This document shows, piece by piece, positions 45,409-53,824 of a DNA stretch of 64,000 nucleotides. The stretch comes from CAWGJF01 sp963715745 (GTDB taxonomy: Bacteria; Bacteroidota; Ignavibacteria; Ignavibacteriales; Ignavibacteriaceae). Numbering within the stretch: position 1 is the stretch's first letter; each line of letters starts with the position of its first letter. Position numbers and translations under genes: made by a program. The notes beneath the pieces are model-generated. The model saw only the letters and a program-made list of their open reading frames with translations. It was not told where the DNA came from and did not search any database. The stretch covers positions 2,232,001 through 2,296,000 of the forward strand of contig OY970271.1 in assembly GCA_963715745.1 (NCBI GenBank), in the 5' to 3' direction.

Positions 45409-46583
45409 CCTTTTTTCTCCAGCTTCATTTCTTTAACAATTTTTTTATTATCCCGGATAATATCAAGTTTTATAGTTTGTCCAACTCTGAATTCAAAAAA
45501 TACACTTTGCAATGTCCCTTCGTTATTAATCTGATATCCATCTATGTTCGTAATAATATCGCCTACTTCAATTCCAGCTTCATCAGCCGGTGTTCCCGGG
45601 TAAACTCTCGTAACGATTACACCTTTTGTGGTTTTTAATTTATAATAATTTGCAAGACCTTCATCAATTGCTTGAATTCTTAAACCTATTTCAAAATCTC
45701 TGTTAATTTTTCCATTCTCTTTTAATTCCTTTATTATCCTTTTCACTTTATTAATTGGAAGTGCAAAACCTAATCCTATATTGCCATTGCTGTTTCCTGA
45801 AGTGAAAATTAATGTATTCATTCCAATTACTTCACCAAGACTATTAACTAAAGGACCACCACTATTTCCTCCATTAATGGCTGCATCTGTTTGAATCATA
45901 TTTAAATAATAACGACCATTTACCGGCTCAAGGTTCATTCCTGTAGCACTTATAACCCCAACAGTAACCGTCGGCTTGTCATTAATTTCAAATAAACCAA
46001 AAGGATTACCAAGTGCAATTACCCATTCTCCGATTATTATATCATCTGAATTTCCAAGCTTTAAATATGGAAGATTTGTCTCATCAATTTTCAATAAACA
46101 TACATCTGAAGGAGTATCTGAACCAACTATTTTAGCGTCGTAGGTTCTTCCATCGGTTAATGTCACTTTAATTTCCGCAGCATTCCCCGCAACGTGATCA
46201 TTCGTTACAATATAACCATCGGAGGAAATTATATATCCGGAACCAAGTTCTTTTATTTTCTGATTGTAAGTTCCCTGGTTTCCAAAAAATTGTCTGAAAA
46301 AAGGATCATCAAAAAATGAGGAAAACGGATCTCTATATTGTCTTATTTCTGTAACGTTTATTCCAACCACTGCAGGACTTACTTCGCGAACAGTTTTTGT
46401 CAGTATGTTCTCTCTTGAAGAATTTATATCATCAATAGCCAAATTTTTTTGATTCTGAAAATTATTTTGAGTTGAATCAGGATCAAAGTTATTATCTTTT
46501 TTAGTCTCAATCAGTAATATTGATCCCGAAAATAGAAGGACAACAATAATTAAACTAAAAAAATATGTTTTTTTACTTATCAT
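45405..46583 (-). CDS. HtrA/DegP-like serine protease with one PDZ domain
   Basis: 392 residues. N-terminal membrane helix (about 7-26) works as an anchor or uncleaved signal. Catalytic triad His130 (VTNDHVAG), Asp160 (SDVCLLKID) and Ser241 (NGGNSGGPLV) are all present. One PDZ domain follows at about 285-385 (ATKGV-type VTRVYPGTPADEAGIEVGD). The architecture matches DegS/HtrA-type envelope stress proteases. Its start overlaps plsY and its end overlaps purB. Confidence 0.93.
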   Translation of the reverse strand: MISKKTYFFSLIIVVLLFSGSILLIETKKDNNFDPDSTQNNFQNQKNLAIDDINSSRENILTKTVREVSPAVVGINVTEIRQYRDPFSSFFDDPFFRQFFGNQGTYNQKIKELGSGYIISSDGYIVTNDHVAGNAAEIKVTLTDGRTYDAKIVGSDTPSDVCLLKIDETNLPYLKLGNSDDIIIGEWVIALGNPFGLFEINDKPTVTVGVISATGMNLEPVNGRYYLNMIQTDAAINGGNSGGPLVNSLGEVIGMNTLIFTSGNSNGNIGLGFALPINKVKRIIKELKENGKINRDFEIGLRIQAIDEGLANYYKLKTTKGVIVTRVYPGTPADEAGIEVGDIITNIDGYQINNEGTLQSVFFEFRVGQTIKLDIIRDNKKIVKEMKLEKKG

Positions 46584-47202
46584 TTTTTTTCTTTAATTGT
46601 TTTTGAACTAATTCTTTTAATGGCTCAATGTGTTGAATAAAAATTAAAATTAATACAGTTGTTGATAATAATACTAAATTACCCTCATCAACAGGTTTTG
46701 GAAATGAATATTTAGCTGCAATATTTCCGGTATTAAAGACTACAAGAATCGACATTACAGTTGCTGCAATATTAGCAAAAAGAATATCTTTTCTCATTAT
46801 ATAAAAAATAACCCAGAGAATTCCCCATACACCAACTAACATTGGTACAAAAAACAATGATCCACCTGCTGCTGTAGCTAAACCTCTTCCACCCTTAAAG
46901 TTTAACCAGGGATTGTAGCAATGACCAAATACCGCAAAGAAAAGTGACAGGGCAGGGAATACAAAAGATTCAGGAAAAATAAATTTAACAATCAAAACAC
47001 TTAGTATTCCTTTTATTAAATCAACCAGCAAAACTGAAAGTCCAATTAGTTTTGAATTTGTTACATCATAAGAATTATATGCTCCAACATTTCCGGATCC
47101 TTCATTTCTGATATCAATTCCCCTGGATTTTTTTAGCAACAAGTATCCGGTCGGGATTGAACCAAACAAATATCCAATCAGTGATGAGATAAAATAATAC
47201 AT
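46573..47202 (-). CDS. plsY: Acyl-phosphate:glycerol-3-phosphate acyltransferase PlsY
   Basis: 209 residues, five membrane helices. Conserved loops are RNEGSGNVGAYN and GHCYNPWLNFKGGRGLATA. PlsY makes lysophosphatidic acid from acyl-phosphate in the inner membrane, the first step of phospholipid synthesis. It overlaps the HtrA gene by 11 bp and lies downstream of tRNA-Cys. Confidence 0.95.
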   Translation of the reverse strand: MYYFISSLIGYLFGSIPTGYLLLKKSRGIDIRNEGSGNVGAYNSYDVTNSKLIGLSVLLVDLIKGILSVLIVKFIFPESFVFPALSLFFAVFGHCYNPWLNFKGGRGLATAAGGSLFFVPMLVGVWGILWVIFYIMRKDILFANIAATVMSILVVFNTGNIAAKYSFPKPVDEGNLVLLSTTVLILIFIQHIEPLKELVQKQLKKKNDK

Positions 47203-47270
47203 TTAAATATTGTGCGAAATTAAAAGTAAAATTTAATGAAAATTTATAAATTGAGAGGTGATTTGAATTG

Positions 47271-47344
47271 AGGCGGCGGTCGGATTCGAACCGACGAATA
47301 AAGGTTTTGCAGACCTTCGCCTTAGACCACTTGGCAACGCCGCC
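47271..47344 (-). tRNA. tRNA-Cys (GCA)
   Basis: Reverse complement starts GGCGGCG, which pairs with CGCCGCC at the 3' side; discriminator T. The anticodon loop holds GCA (CTGCAAA) and the T-loop reads TTCGAAT. CCA is not encoded. The 5' end follows a terminator-like hairpin and T-run with almost no gap. Confidence 0.95.
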
Positions 47345-47354
47345 ATAAAAAAAT

Positions 47355-47374
47355 AATCCCGCCAGAGCGGGATT
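47355..47374 (-). terminator. Hairpin with T-run between tRNA-Gly and tRNA-Cys
   Basis: 8-bp perfect stem AATCCCGC / GCGGGATT (47355-47362 with 47367-47374), 4-nt loop, followed on the minus strand by ATTTTTTT. It lies 2 nt after the tRNA-Gly 3' end and 10 nt before tRNA-Cys. Confidence 0.75.
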
Positions 47375-47376
47375 TG

Positions 47377-47449
<73 letters not shown>

Positions 47450-47556
47450 TTGCAAAATTTTAAAGAACTTTTTGATTAAAATCAGGCACAAATATAATAT
47501 TCACCTTATTGTATTGCAACAATTGAAATCACAGGTAAAATAATAATACCTAAAAA

Positions 47557-47582
47557 AAGAGCCGCATTTTTCAGCGGCTCTT
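47557..47582 (-). terminator. Terminator of the first T9SS paralogue
   Basis: 9-bp perfect stem AAGAGCCGC (47557-47565) / GCGGCTCTT (47574-47582), 8-nt loop, with T-run on the minus strand. The same hairpin family ends the next two T9SS genes. Confidence 0.85.
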
Positions 47583-47614
47583 CTCTTTAAATATATATGT
47601 AATAGTGGATTTAA

Positions 47615-48838
47615 TTACTTCAGAAGCATCATTTTTGTTGTCTGTACTAAATTACCTGATTGTAATTTACAGATATAAAGTCCACTTGGCAATGATGATG
47701 CATCAAATGTTACTTCATATCGTCCTTCAGGAACAAATCCATTTACCAAAACTGCCACTTCTTCACCTACCGTATTGAAAACAGATAATTTAACATTTGA
47801 AGCTGTTGGTATATTATACTTAATATTTGTTGTTGGGTTAAATGGATTTGGATAGTTTTGTTGAAGTTCAAAAGATAACGGAGCTTTAACATCAACTTCA
47901 ACTTCAGGTGAATATTCATATCTTCCATCAAAATCAATTTGTTTTAATCTGTATGAGTAGGTACCCGTTTTAACAGTTCTGTCAGTATAGCTATAATCTT
48001 GTTTTTCAGTTGTTGTTCCGGCACCATCAACGTATCCAATAGTTACATATTCCGAGTTTTCTGATTTTCTCTGAATTTCGAACACCTTGTTGTTTGTCTC
48101 ACTGGCAGTTGCCCAGTTTAGTGTAACAAATCCGTCATTAACATTTGCAGCAAATGAAGTTAATTCAACAGGAACAAAATCTGAAACTGTATAGTCGTCA
48201 ACATACATTTCATCTGTAGCTGCTGCTCCAAAGAAGTCATTTGCTTCCAGTGATAATGCTATTGGTACTCCGTTTGATCCTAATGTCCATTGCCATTGGA
48301 TTAACATTGTTCCATTATACCAATATTCAGCAAGATCATTATCAAGATCTACTACTACCTGGTTCAATACCCAGGTATCAGGAGTCCAGGTAAATGTACC
48401 TGATCCGGTACCACCTGCATTAATGGACCCGGCACCACCAGCATTGAAATATACCTCAAGTCCCCACTCTTGTACAGCAGTAAACTGACCTAATTGATTA
48501 AAGTAACCAGTTTTACCTGTTGGTATATAGTTATAAAAATCTATTTCATACTTTCCTGATGTTACAGGACCCCAGGCATGAACTAAATCATTGTTTTGAA
48601 CAATAACAACAGAATTGGCGCCACTAAATGCATAGTTTGAAGAAACATATGCATCTTCAGTAGCATCACAAGGCAGGTTGCTCCAGGTTGTCCAATCAAC
48701 TGGATTTTGACACGCCAGTTGTTGTCCGGCTACATAAGTGTCAAAGTTATCTGAAAATATAGTAGCCTGACCAAATGTGGCAAAATTTAGACAAAGAACG
48801 AAAAAAAGAATAATTGGTATGTACAATTTTTTAAACAT
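47615..48838 (-). CDS. T9SS-exported LamG-like protein, paralogue 1
   Basis: 407 residues. Signal peptide ending LNFATFGQ, an N-terminal segment with two Cys (QNPVDWTTW ... LPCDATEDAYVSS), a jelly-roll/LamG-like core, a VPVELTSFAAN linker, an FN3-like part (NWATASETNNKVFEIQRK) and a T9SS C-terminal sorting domain (NYPNPFNPTTNIKYNIP ... KMMLLK). It should be exported to the cell surface or medium. Its N- and C-terminal parts are almost the same as those of paralogue 3, while residues of about 95-225 differ. An AAGGAG site precedes the ATG. Confidence 0.85.
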   Translation of the reverse strand: MFKKLYIPIILFFVLCLNFATFGQATIFSDNFDTYVAGQQLACQNPVDWTTWSNLPCDATEDAYVSSNYAFSGANSVVIVQNNDLVHAWGPVTSGKYEIDFYNYIPTGKTGYFNQLGQFTAVQEWGLEVYFNAGGAGSINAGGTGSGTFTWTPDTWVLNQVVVDLDNDLAEYWYNGTMLIQWQWTLGSNGVPIALSLEANDFFGAAATDEMYVDDYTVSDFVPVELTSFAANVNDGFVTLNWATASETNNKVFEIQRKSENSEYVTIGYVDGAGTTTEKQDYSYTDRTVKTGTYSYRLKQIDFDGRYEYSPEVEVDVKAPLSFELQQNYPNPFNPTTNIKYNIPTASNVKLSVFNTVGEEVAVLVNGFVPEGRYEVTFDASSLPSGLYICKLQSGNLVQTTKMMLLK

Positions 48839-48939
48839 AGCACTCCTTTATGAATGGTTTATGAAATTAGTTTATTATTGAAAAGATAATTTTTACTCTC
48901 TAATTTATTGAATAAATTATTTTTGTAATAATTTCTAAT

Positions 48940-48960
48940 TAAAGTTAGTGTATAACTTTA
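48940..48960. promoter_or_regulatory. Operator-like palindrome upstream of paralogue 1
   Basis: TAAAGTT (48940-48946) / AACTTTA (48954-48960), 7-bp spacer, about 102 bp before the start codon. A matching site lies in front of the 674-residue paralogue. Confidence 0.5.
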
Positions 48961-49065
48961 ACATTACATTAAATTAAACCTTAATGTCAGTATCGTTAAA
49001 TAATTCATATAATAATACAAAATTTAGAATTTAAATGGAATAGGGCTAGTAATAATTTTAAAAAA

Positions 49066-49091
49066 AGAGCCGCATTTTTCAGCGGCCCTTA
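49066..49091 (-). terminator. Terminator of the second T9SS paralogue
   Basis: Stem AAGAGCCGC (49066-49074) with GCGGCCCTT (49083-49091), one mismatch, preceded on the plus strand by an A-run (T-run for the minus transcript). Same hairpin family as its neighbours. Confidence 0.75.
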
Positions 49092-49122
49092 TTCTAAAAA
49101 AGATGAGTAACAAATGATGTAA

Positions 49123-51147
49123 TTACTTCAGAAGCATCATTTTATTTGTCTGAACTAAATTACCTGATTGTAATTTATAAATGTACACACCACTTGGTAG
49201 ATTTGATGCATCAAAAGTTGTTTCATAGAATCCAGCTTCTGTATATCCATTAACCAAAACAGCAACTTCTTCACCTACAACATTGTAAACTGCTAATTTT
49301 ACATTAGAAGCATTTGGAATGTTGTATTTAATGTTAGTTGTTGGGTTAAATGGATTTGGATAGTTTTGTTTCAATTCAAATGTCAATGGACCTTTAACAT
49401 CAACTTCAACAACATCCGAATATTTAAATCTTCCGTCAAAGTCTATTTGTTTTAATCTATATGAATAGATTCCTGATTTAACAGTTCTGTCAGTATAACT
49501 GTATTGCTGTTCTTCAGTAGTTGTTCCGGCGCCATTTACATATCCTATTGTAACAAATTCAGAGTTTTGTGAACCTCTTTGAACTTCAAACATCTGGTTA
49601 TTTATCTCACTTGCAGTAGCCCAGTTCAATACCACCTGTCCGTTGTTGTTTACATTTGCAGCAAAAGAAGTTAATTCAACAGGAATAATTGAAGGCATTT
49701 GATCACCAAAATAGTAATCATCCATATACATTTCGTCGGTAGCTGCAGCACCAAAAATATCATTTACAGCAAGTTGATTTGCTTTAGTTCCGCCCTGAGT
49801 CCAATCCCAGCTAGCAACCATAGAAAAGTTTGAAGGATTTGTACCTATCCAGTATTCGGCAACTGAATTATCCAGGTCAACTTTAACAACTACCTGGTTC
49901 CAGGCATCTTCAGCCCAGCTAAATGCTACGCTTGCCGGGATACCACCACCACCGGTTGTATCCAAACGGCCTCCGCCACCAACATCAAAATATGAATCCA
50001 TTCCCCAGGTAAAAGTAGAAGATGGACGAACAAATTCATTCATTGTATTGAAATAACCTGATTTGCCGGCTGGAATATAGAATACAAAACTCATATACCA
50101 AGTTCCGGATGTTTTATCACCATGCATCCTAACCAAATCATTATTGGCTACTATAACAACGGAATTTGATCCACTGTATGAATGATTTGAAGAAACAAAA
50201 GGATCTTCACCGCCGCCAGGTGCATTACTCCAGGTTTCCCATTCAGTAGTTTGTGTACACAGTTGCACGCCTGAAGTATATGATTCGAAATCATCAAAAA
50301 AGCCTGCTGCTATCGGTTCAATTTCATAAACAAAAACCTGATCTCCAATAGGATTACCTTGTAACAGTCCACCAACTGTGAAAAATCCACTGGCAAAATC
50401 TGTCATCGAAAATAAACCGCCAGCAATTGAAGATGCACCGCCAACACCAACATCAGTTAATACATCATGAGAAACTCCAGTAGGTGTTCCGTCAGGAAGA
50501 TGTATTTGGTAAATGAATTGAGGTGAGCCAGCACCAGCACCTTGAGAAAATATCCAAAGGTATGGGCCGCCTGCTGTGACATTGTCATAAGCAGAACCAT
50601 AGTTGCTAGTAATGGACGGGTTGGCTGTTATGGTATGAAGAGTAGCCCCAGTTCTACTGACACATACAATATTAGTTGACCAGTCACTTACCCAAAATGC
50701 GTCGAGATCTGAGTCATACGCAATATTTCTAACATTTACAGGAGACGGAATTGTACCAATCAAGGTATTAGTACTAAAATCCATCATATATATAGTAGTT
50801 GAAGCTGCGCCACCGTAAAAATACTGTCCATCATAAGCTAAATCTCTTAATCCGTTTACTCCTGGAACAGAAAATTCACGAATTAATGTTGTTCCATCTG
50901 CACTATATTCGTGAATAAGGTTAGATGCCCAACGTGTGGTATAGAAACTTGAACCGTCCCATTCAGCACCGGCATTTCCAGCAGCTCCCGAGATTGCAGT
51001 TGCATCAAACTGCAGCAATACATCCCACTGAGCCATTATTGATGAAGGGGGATTTACAGGACCAGCATTTGGATCAGCTTCCTGTTGTGCAAACAGAACA
51101 AAACTGAATGCAAATACAAAAAGAATTGTAAACAATTTTTTAAACAT
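49123..51147 (-). CDS. T9SS-exported protein: propeller-like plus LamG-like domains
   Basis: 674 residues. Signal peptide ending FVLFAQQ. Residues about 35-275 contain repeated strands resembling NHL/propeller blades (LRDLAYDGQYFYGG; VRNIAYDSDLDAFWVSDW; SITSNYGSAYDN). A LamG-like core follows (FFDDFESYTSGVQLCTQ ... NNDLVRMHGDKTSG). The VPVELTSFAANVNNN linker, FN3-like part and T9SS sorting tail close it. It is a longer relative of the two flanking genes, having gained the propeller part. It carries an AAGGGAG site before the ATG and an operator-like palindrome about 105 bp upstream. Confidence 0.83.
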   Translation of the reverse strand: MFKKLFTILFVFAFSFVLFAQQEADPNAGPVNPPSSIMAQWDVLLQFDATAISGAAGNAGAEWDGSSFYTTRWASNLIHEYSADGTTLIREFSVPGVNGLRDLAYDGQYFYGGAASTTIYMMDFSTNTLIGTIPSPVNVRNIAYDSDLDAFWVSDWSTNIVCVSRTGATLHTITANPSITSNYGSAYDNVTAGGPYLWIFSQGAGAGSPQFIYQIHLPDGTPTGVSHDVLTDVGVGGASSIAGGLFSMTDFASGFFTVGGLLQGNPIGDQVFVYEIEPIAAGFFDDFESYTSGVQLCTQTTEWETWSNAPGGGEDPFVSSNHSYSGSNSVVIVANNDLVRMHGDKTSGTWYMSFVFYIPAGKSGYFNTMNEFVRPSSTFTWGMDSYFDVGGGGRLDTTGGGGIPASVAFSWAEDAWNQVVVKVDLDNSVAEYWIGTNPSNFSMVASWDWTQGGTKANQLAVNDIFGAAATDEMYMDDYYFGDQMPSIIPVELTSFAANVNNNGQVVLNWATASEINNQMFEVQRGSQNSEFVTIGYVNGAGTTTEEQQYSYTDRTVKSGIYSYRLKQIDFDGRFKYSDVVEVDVKGPLTFELKQNYPNPFNPTTNIKYNIPNASNVKLAVYNVVGEEVAVLVNGYTEAGFYETTFDASNLPSGVYIYKLQSGNLVQTNKMMLLK

Positions 51148-51251
51148 AAGACTCCCTTTGTGATTAGTTAATAGAATTGGTTAATTGATAAAAAATGATT
51201 TGGTTTTGCCCTCCATATTGTGAAGAATATTGTGTAAATAAAATTCTCCAA

Positions 51252-51274
51252 ATAAAGTTTTCTTATAACTTTAT
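51252..51274. promoter_or_regulatory. Operator-like palindrome upstream of the propeller paralogue
   Basis: ATAAAGTT (51252-51259) / AACTTTAT (51267-51274), 7-bp spacer, about 105 bp before the start codon. The arms and spacer length match the site at 48940-48960. Confidence 0.5.
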
Positions 51275-51384
51275 TGTGCTGCAACTAAAAATAATTTACA
51301 AATACTGCAGTTTCAATAATTTTCGAAAGTATATTACGAAAATTAGAAATTAAATGGAATAGTAAACTGAAATATTTTTAAAAA

Positions 51385-51408
51385 AAGAACCGCTTTTCAG
51401 CGGCTCTT
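51385..51408 (-). terminator. Terminator of the third T9SS paralogue
   Basis: Stem AAGAACCGC (51385-51393) with GCGGCTCTT (51400-51408), one mismatch, 6-nt loop, T-run on the minus strand from the A-run at 51381-51386. Third member of the shared hairpin family. Confidence 0.8.
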
Positions 51409-51440
51409 CTCTTTAAATATATATATAATAGTGTATGTAA

Positions 51441-52670
51441 TTACTTCAGAAGCATCATTTTTGTTGTCTGTACTAAATTACCTGATTGTAATTTACAGAT
51501 ATAAAGTCCACTTGGCAATGATGATGCATCAAATGTTACTTCATATCGTCCTTCAGGAACAAATCCATTTACCAAAACTGCCACTTCTTCGCCTACCGTA
51601 TTGAAAACAGATAATTTAACATTTGAAGCTGTTGGTATATTATACTTAATATTTGTTGTTGGGTTAAATGGATTTGGATAGTTTTGTTGAAGTTCAAAAG
51701 ATAACGGAGCTTTAACATCAACTTCAACTTCAGGTGAATATTCATATCTTCCATCAAAATCAATTTGTTTTAATCTGTATGAGTAGGTACCCGTTTTAAC
51801 AGTTCTGTCAGTATAGCTATAATCTTGTTTTTCAGTTGTTGTTCCGGCACCATCAACGTATCCAATAGTTACATATTCCGAGTTTTCTGATTTTCTCTGA
51901 ATTTCGAACATCTGGTTGTTTGTCTCACTGGCAGTCGCCCAGTTTAGTGTAACAAATCCGTCATTAACATTTGCAGCAAATGATGTAAGCTCAACTGGTA
52001 CACCAAGTAAGTCGACAACTGTATAATCATCAAAATACATTTGATCTGTTGCAACATATCCAAAAAAGTCATTTGCATTTAATTGAAGACTACCTCCAGT
52101 ACCCAATGCACCGAGTGTCCACTGCCACTGAATAACCATAGAACCATTTAACCAAAATTCAGCCATATCATTATCCAAATCCACAACAACTTCTACTGGA
52201 AACCAAGTATCATATGGATAATTAAAAATTGCAGTACTCTGACCCCCGGCATCAACTGTACCACTTCCGCCGGCGTTTAAGAAAGCTTGCATTCCCCACT
52301 CAGAGCTTGCACCAGCAAATATGGATAAAGTATTAAAATAGCCTGTTCCACCTGTAGGAACATAGGTTTGCCATTGTACAGACCATTTTCCAGAAGTATA
52401 TGGACCCCAGGCATGAACCAAATCATTGTTTTGAACAATAACAACAGAATTGGCGCCACTATATGCAAAGTTTGAAGAAACATATGCATCTTCAGTAGCA
52501 TCACAAGGCAGGCTGCTCCAGGTTGTCCAATCAACTGGATTTTGACACGCCAGTTGTTGTCCGGCTACATAAGCGTCAAAGTTATCTGAAAATATAGTAG
52601 CCTGACCAAATGTGGCAAAATTTAAACACAGAACAAAAACGATAAAAATTGGTAAGTACAATTTTTTCAT
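51441..52670 (-). CDS. T9SS-exported LamG-like protein, paralogue 3
   Basis: 409 residues with the same order as paralogue 1: signal peptide (ending NFATFGQ), Cys-containing N-terminal block, LamG-like core, VPVELTSFAAN linker, FN3-like part and T9SS tail. The DNA of the C-terminal block (from the stop to about 51983) differs from paralogue 1 at only four positions by eye, whereas the core (about residues 95-225) is clearly different. The upstream region has no copy of the AAAGTT palindrome. An AAGGAG site precedes the ATG. Confidence 0.85.
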   Translation of the reverse strand: MKKLYLPIFIVFVLCLNFATFGQATIFSDNFDAYVAGQQLACQNPVDWTTWSSLPCDATEDAYVSSNFAYSGANSVVIVQNNDLVHAWGPYTSGKWSVQWQTYVPTGGTGYFNTLSIFAGASSEWGMQAFLNAGGSGTVDAGGQSTAIFNYPYDTWFPVEVVVDLDNDMAEFWLNGSMVIQWQWTLGALGTGGSLQLNANDFFGYVATDQMYFDDYTVVDLLGVPVELTSFAANVNDGFVTLNWATASETNNQMFEIQRKSENSEYVTIGYVDGAGTTTEKQDYSYTDRTVKTGTYSYRLKQIDFDGRYEYSPEVEVDVKAPLSFELQQNYPNPFNPTTNIKYNIPTASNVKLSVFNTVGEEVAVLVNGFVPEGRYEVTFDASSLPSGLYICKLQSGNLVQTTKMMLLK

Positions 52671-53067
52671 TATTGACTCCTTTTATAATAGTTAATTTTG
52701 GTTAGTTAAATTTAAATAGTTTTATTTTTAATTTGATAATTAAATTTTGTCTGTAGATGATGATTAAATCAGCTAAATTTTCCAATTGTCAATAGTTGAT
52801 TTTTTGCCCTATGAGATAATAAGTAATATTTTTTTTTAGGTCAATAGGATATTTATTTAAAAATCGATATTTGTCACTAAATATTTTGATAAAATCTGCG
52901 AATCAAATTAATGCATTCCTACTTTTTTATATAACTGAGGAACGAATCGAATTTAAAGGTGGATTTGAAGAGGATTTTATTGAGTAGTTATAAATCATGT
53001 ATTGAGATAAAAATCAAAATCAAATTTATATTTTAAAGATGGTTTTATAAATAAAATTAATTCTAAT
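52671..53067. other. Divergent intergenic region before pcm
   Basis: About 400 bp, very AT-rich, containing the promoters of the minus-strand T9SS gene and of pcm. One short plus-strand frame (ending TAG near 52986) gives peptide that is too short and low in complexity to call. No hairpin or RNA gene recognised. Confidence 0.4.
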
Positions 53068-53706
53068 ATGTTTAGACAAAAACGTTCTGATTTAATTGCT
53101 TTACTCGAACAAAAAGGAATTATTGATAAATCAGTTCTAAAAGCTATAAGTAAAATCGAAAGGGAAAAGTTCATCCCTTTACCAATGAGAATGAACGCAT
53201 ATAAAGATGTTGCTCTTCCAATTGGCTACGGTCAAACTATTTCACAACCATACACAATAGCTATTATGACTCAGGCACTGAATTTAAAGAAGAATGACAG
53301 AGTTTTAGAAATCGGAACAGGTTCGGGTTACCAGGCAGCTATACTCAGGGAAATGGGTGCTTATGTGTATACAATAGAGAGGCATTTTGAAATTTATAAT
53401 AATGCTATAAAATTATTTGAAAAACTTGGGATCCGGATTCATTGTAAACTTGGAGACGGAACAATTGGCTGGGAAGAATATTCACCTTATGACGGAATTA
53501 TTGTAACAGCAGGTGCTCCTGAAGTACCTCCAACATTAAAAAAACAATTAGCCGTTGGCGGAAGGTTGGTTATTCCTGTTGGAAACAAAACATCTCAAAG
53601 AATGTATGTAGTTACAAAACTGAGTGAAGATGAATTTGAAACAGAGGAAATTCCAGAATTTAGTTTCGTTCCTTTGGTTGGAAGAGAAGGTTGGAAAGAA
53701 GAGTGA
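53068..53706 (+). CDS. pcm: Protein-L-isoaspartate O-methyltransferase
   Basis: 212 residues. SAM-binding motif I is VLEIGTGSGYQAAIL, preceded by the family segment ALPIGYGQTISQPYTIA and followed by IIVTAGAPEVPP. The enzyme methylates isoaspartyl residues in damaged proteins to start their repair. It is followed by a 115-bp gap with repeats leading into miaA. Confidence 0.95.
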   Translation: MFRQKRSDLIALLEQKGIIDKSVLKAISKIEREKFIPLPMRMNAYKDVALPIGYGQTISQPYTIAIMTQALNLKKNDRVLEIGTGSGYQAAILREMGAYVYTIERHFEIYNNAIKLFEKLGIRIHCKLGDGTIGWEEYSPYDGIIVTAGAPEVPPTLKKQLAVGGRLVIPVGNKTSQRMYVVTKLSEDEFETEEIPEFSFVPLVGREGWKEE

Positions 53707-53772
53707 AATAACCAGACTCTTTTGAAACTTATTTTAGCTATGAAAAAACTTAAAATTATAATTCCATGCATC

Positions 53773-53824
53773 CATTCAATCATACAACCATGCTTGTATG
53801 AATGCATGAATGTATGATTGCATG
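53773..53824 (+). promoter_or_regulatory. Hairpin and tandem 8-mers at the miaA start
   Basis: Arms 53773-53786 and 53811-53824 pair in 13 of 14 positions, and the second arm contains the miaA ATG. Between 53798 and 53821 three tandem 8-mers (ATGAATGC, ATGAATGT, ATGATTGC) lead directly into ATGAAAAA. No Shine-Dalgarno is visible. Confidence 0.55.

Noticed and set aside
47577..52670. Tandem repeats around the T9SS genes as an insertion sequence or transposon
   Set aside because: No transposase, no terminal inverted repeats or target-site duplications; the repeats are the paralogous genes and their terminators.
52900..52990. Short plus-strand frame ending at a TAG, peptide RIEFKGGFEEDFIE
   Set aside because: Too short, no start with ribosome-binding site, in low-complexity AT-rich DNA.
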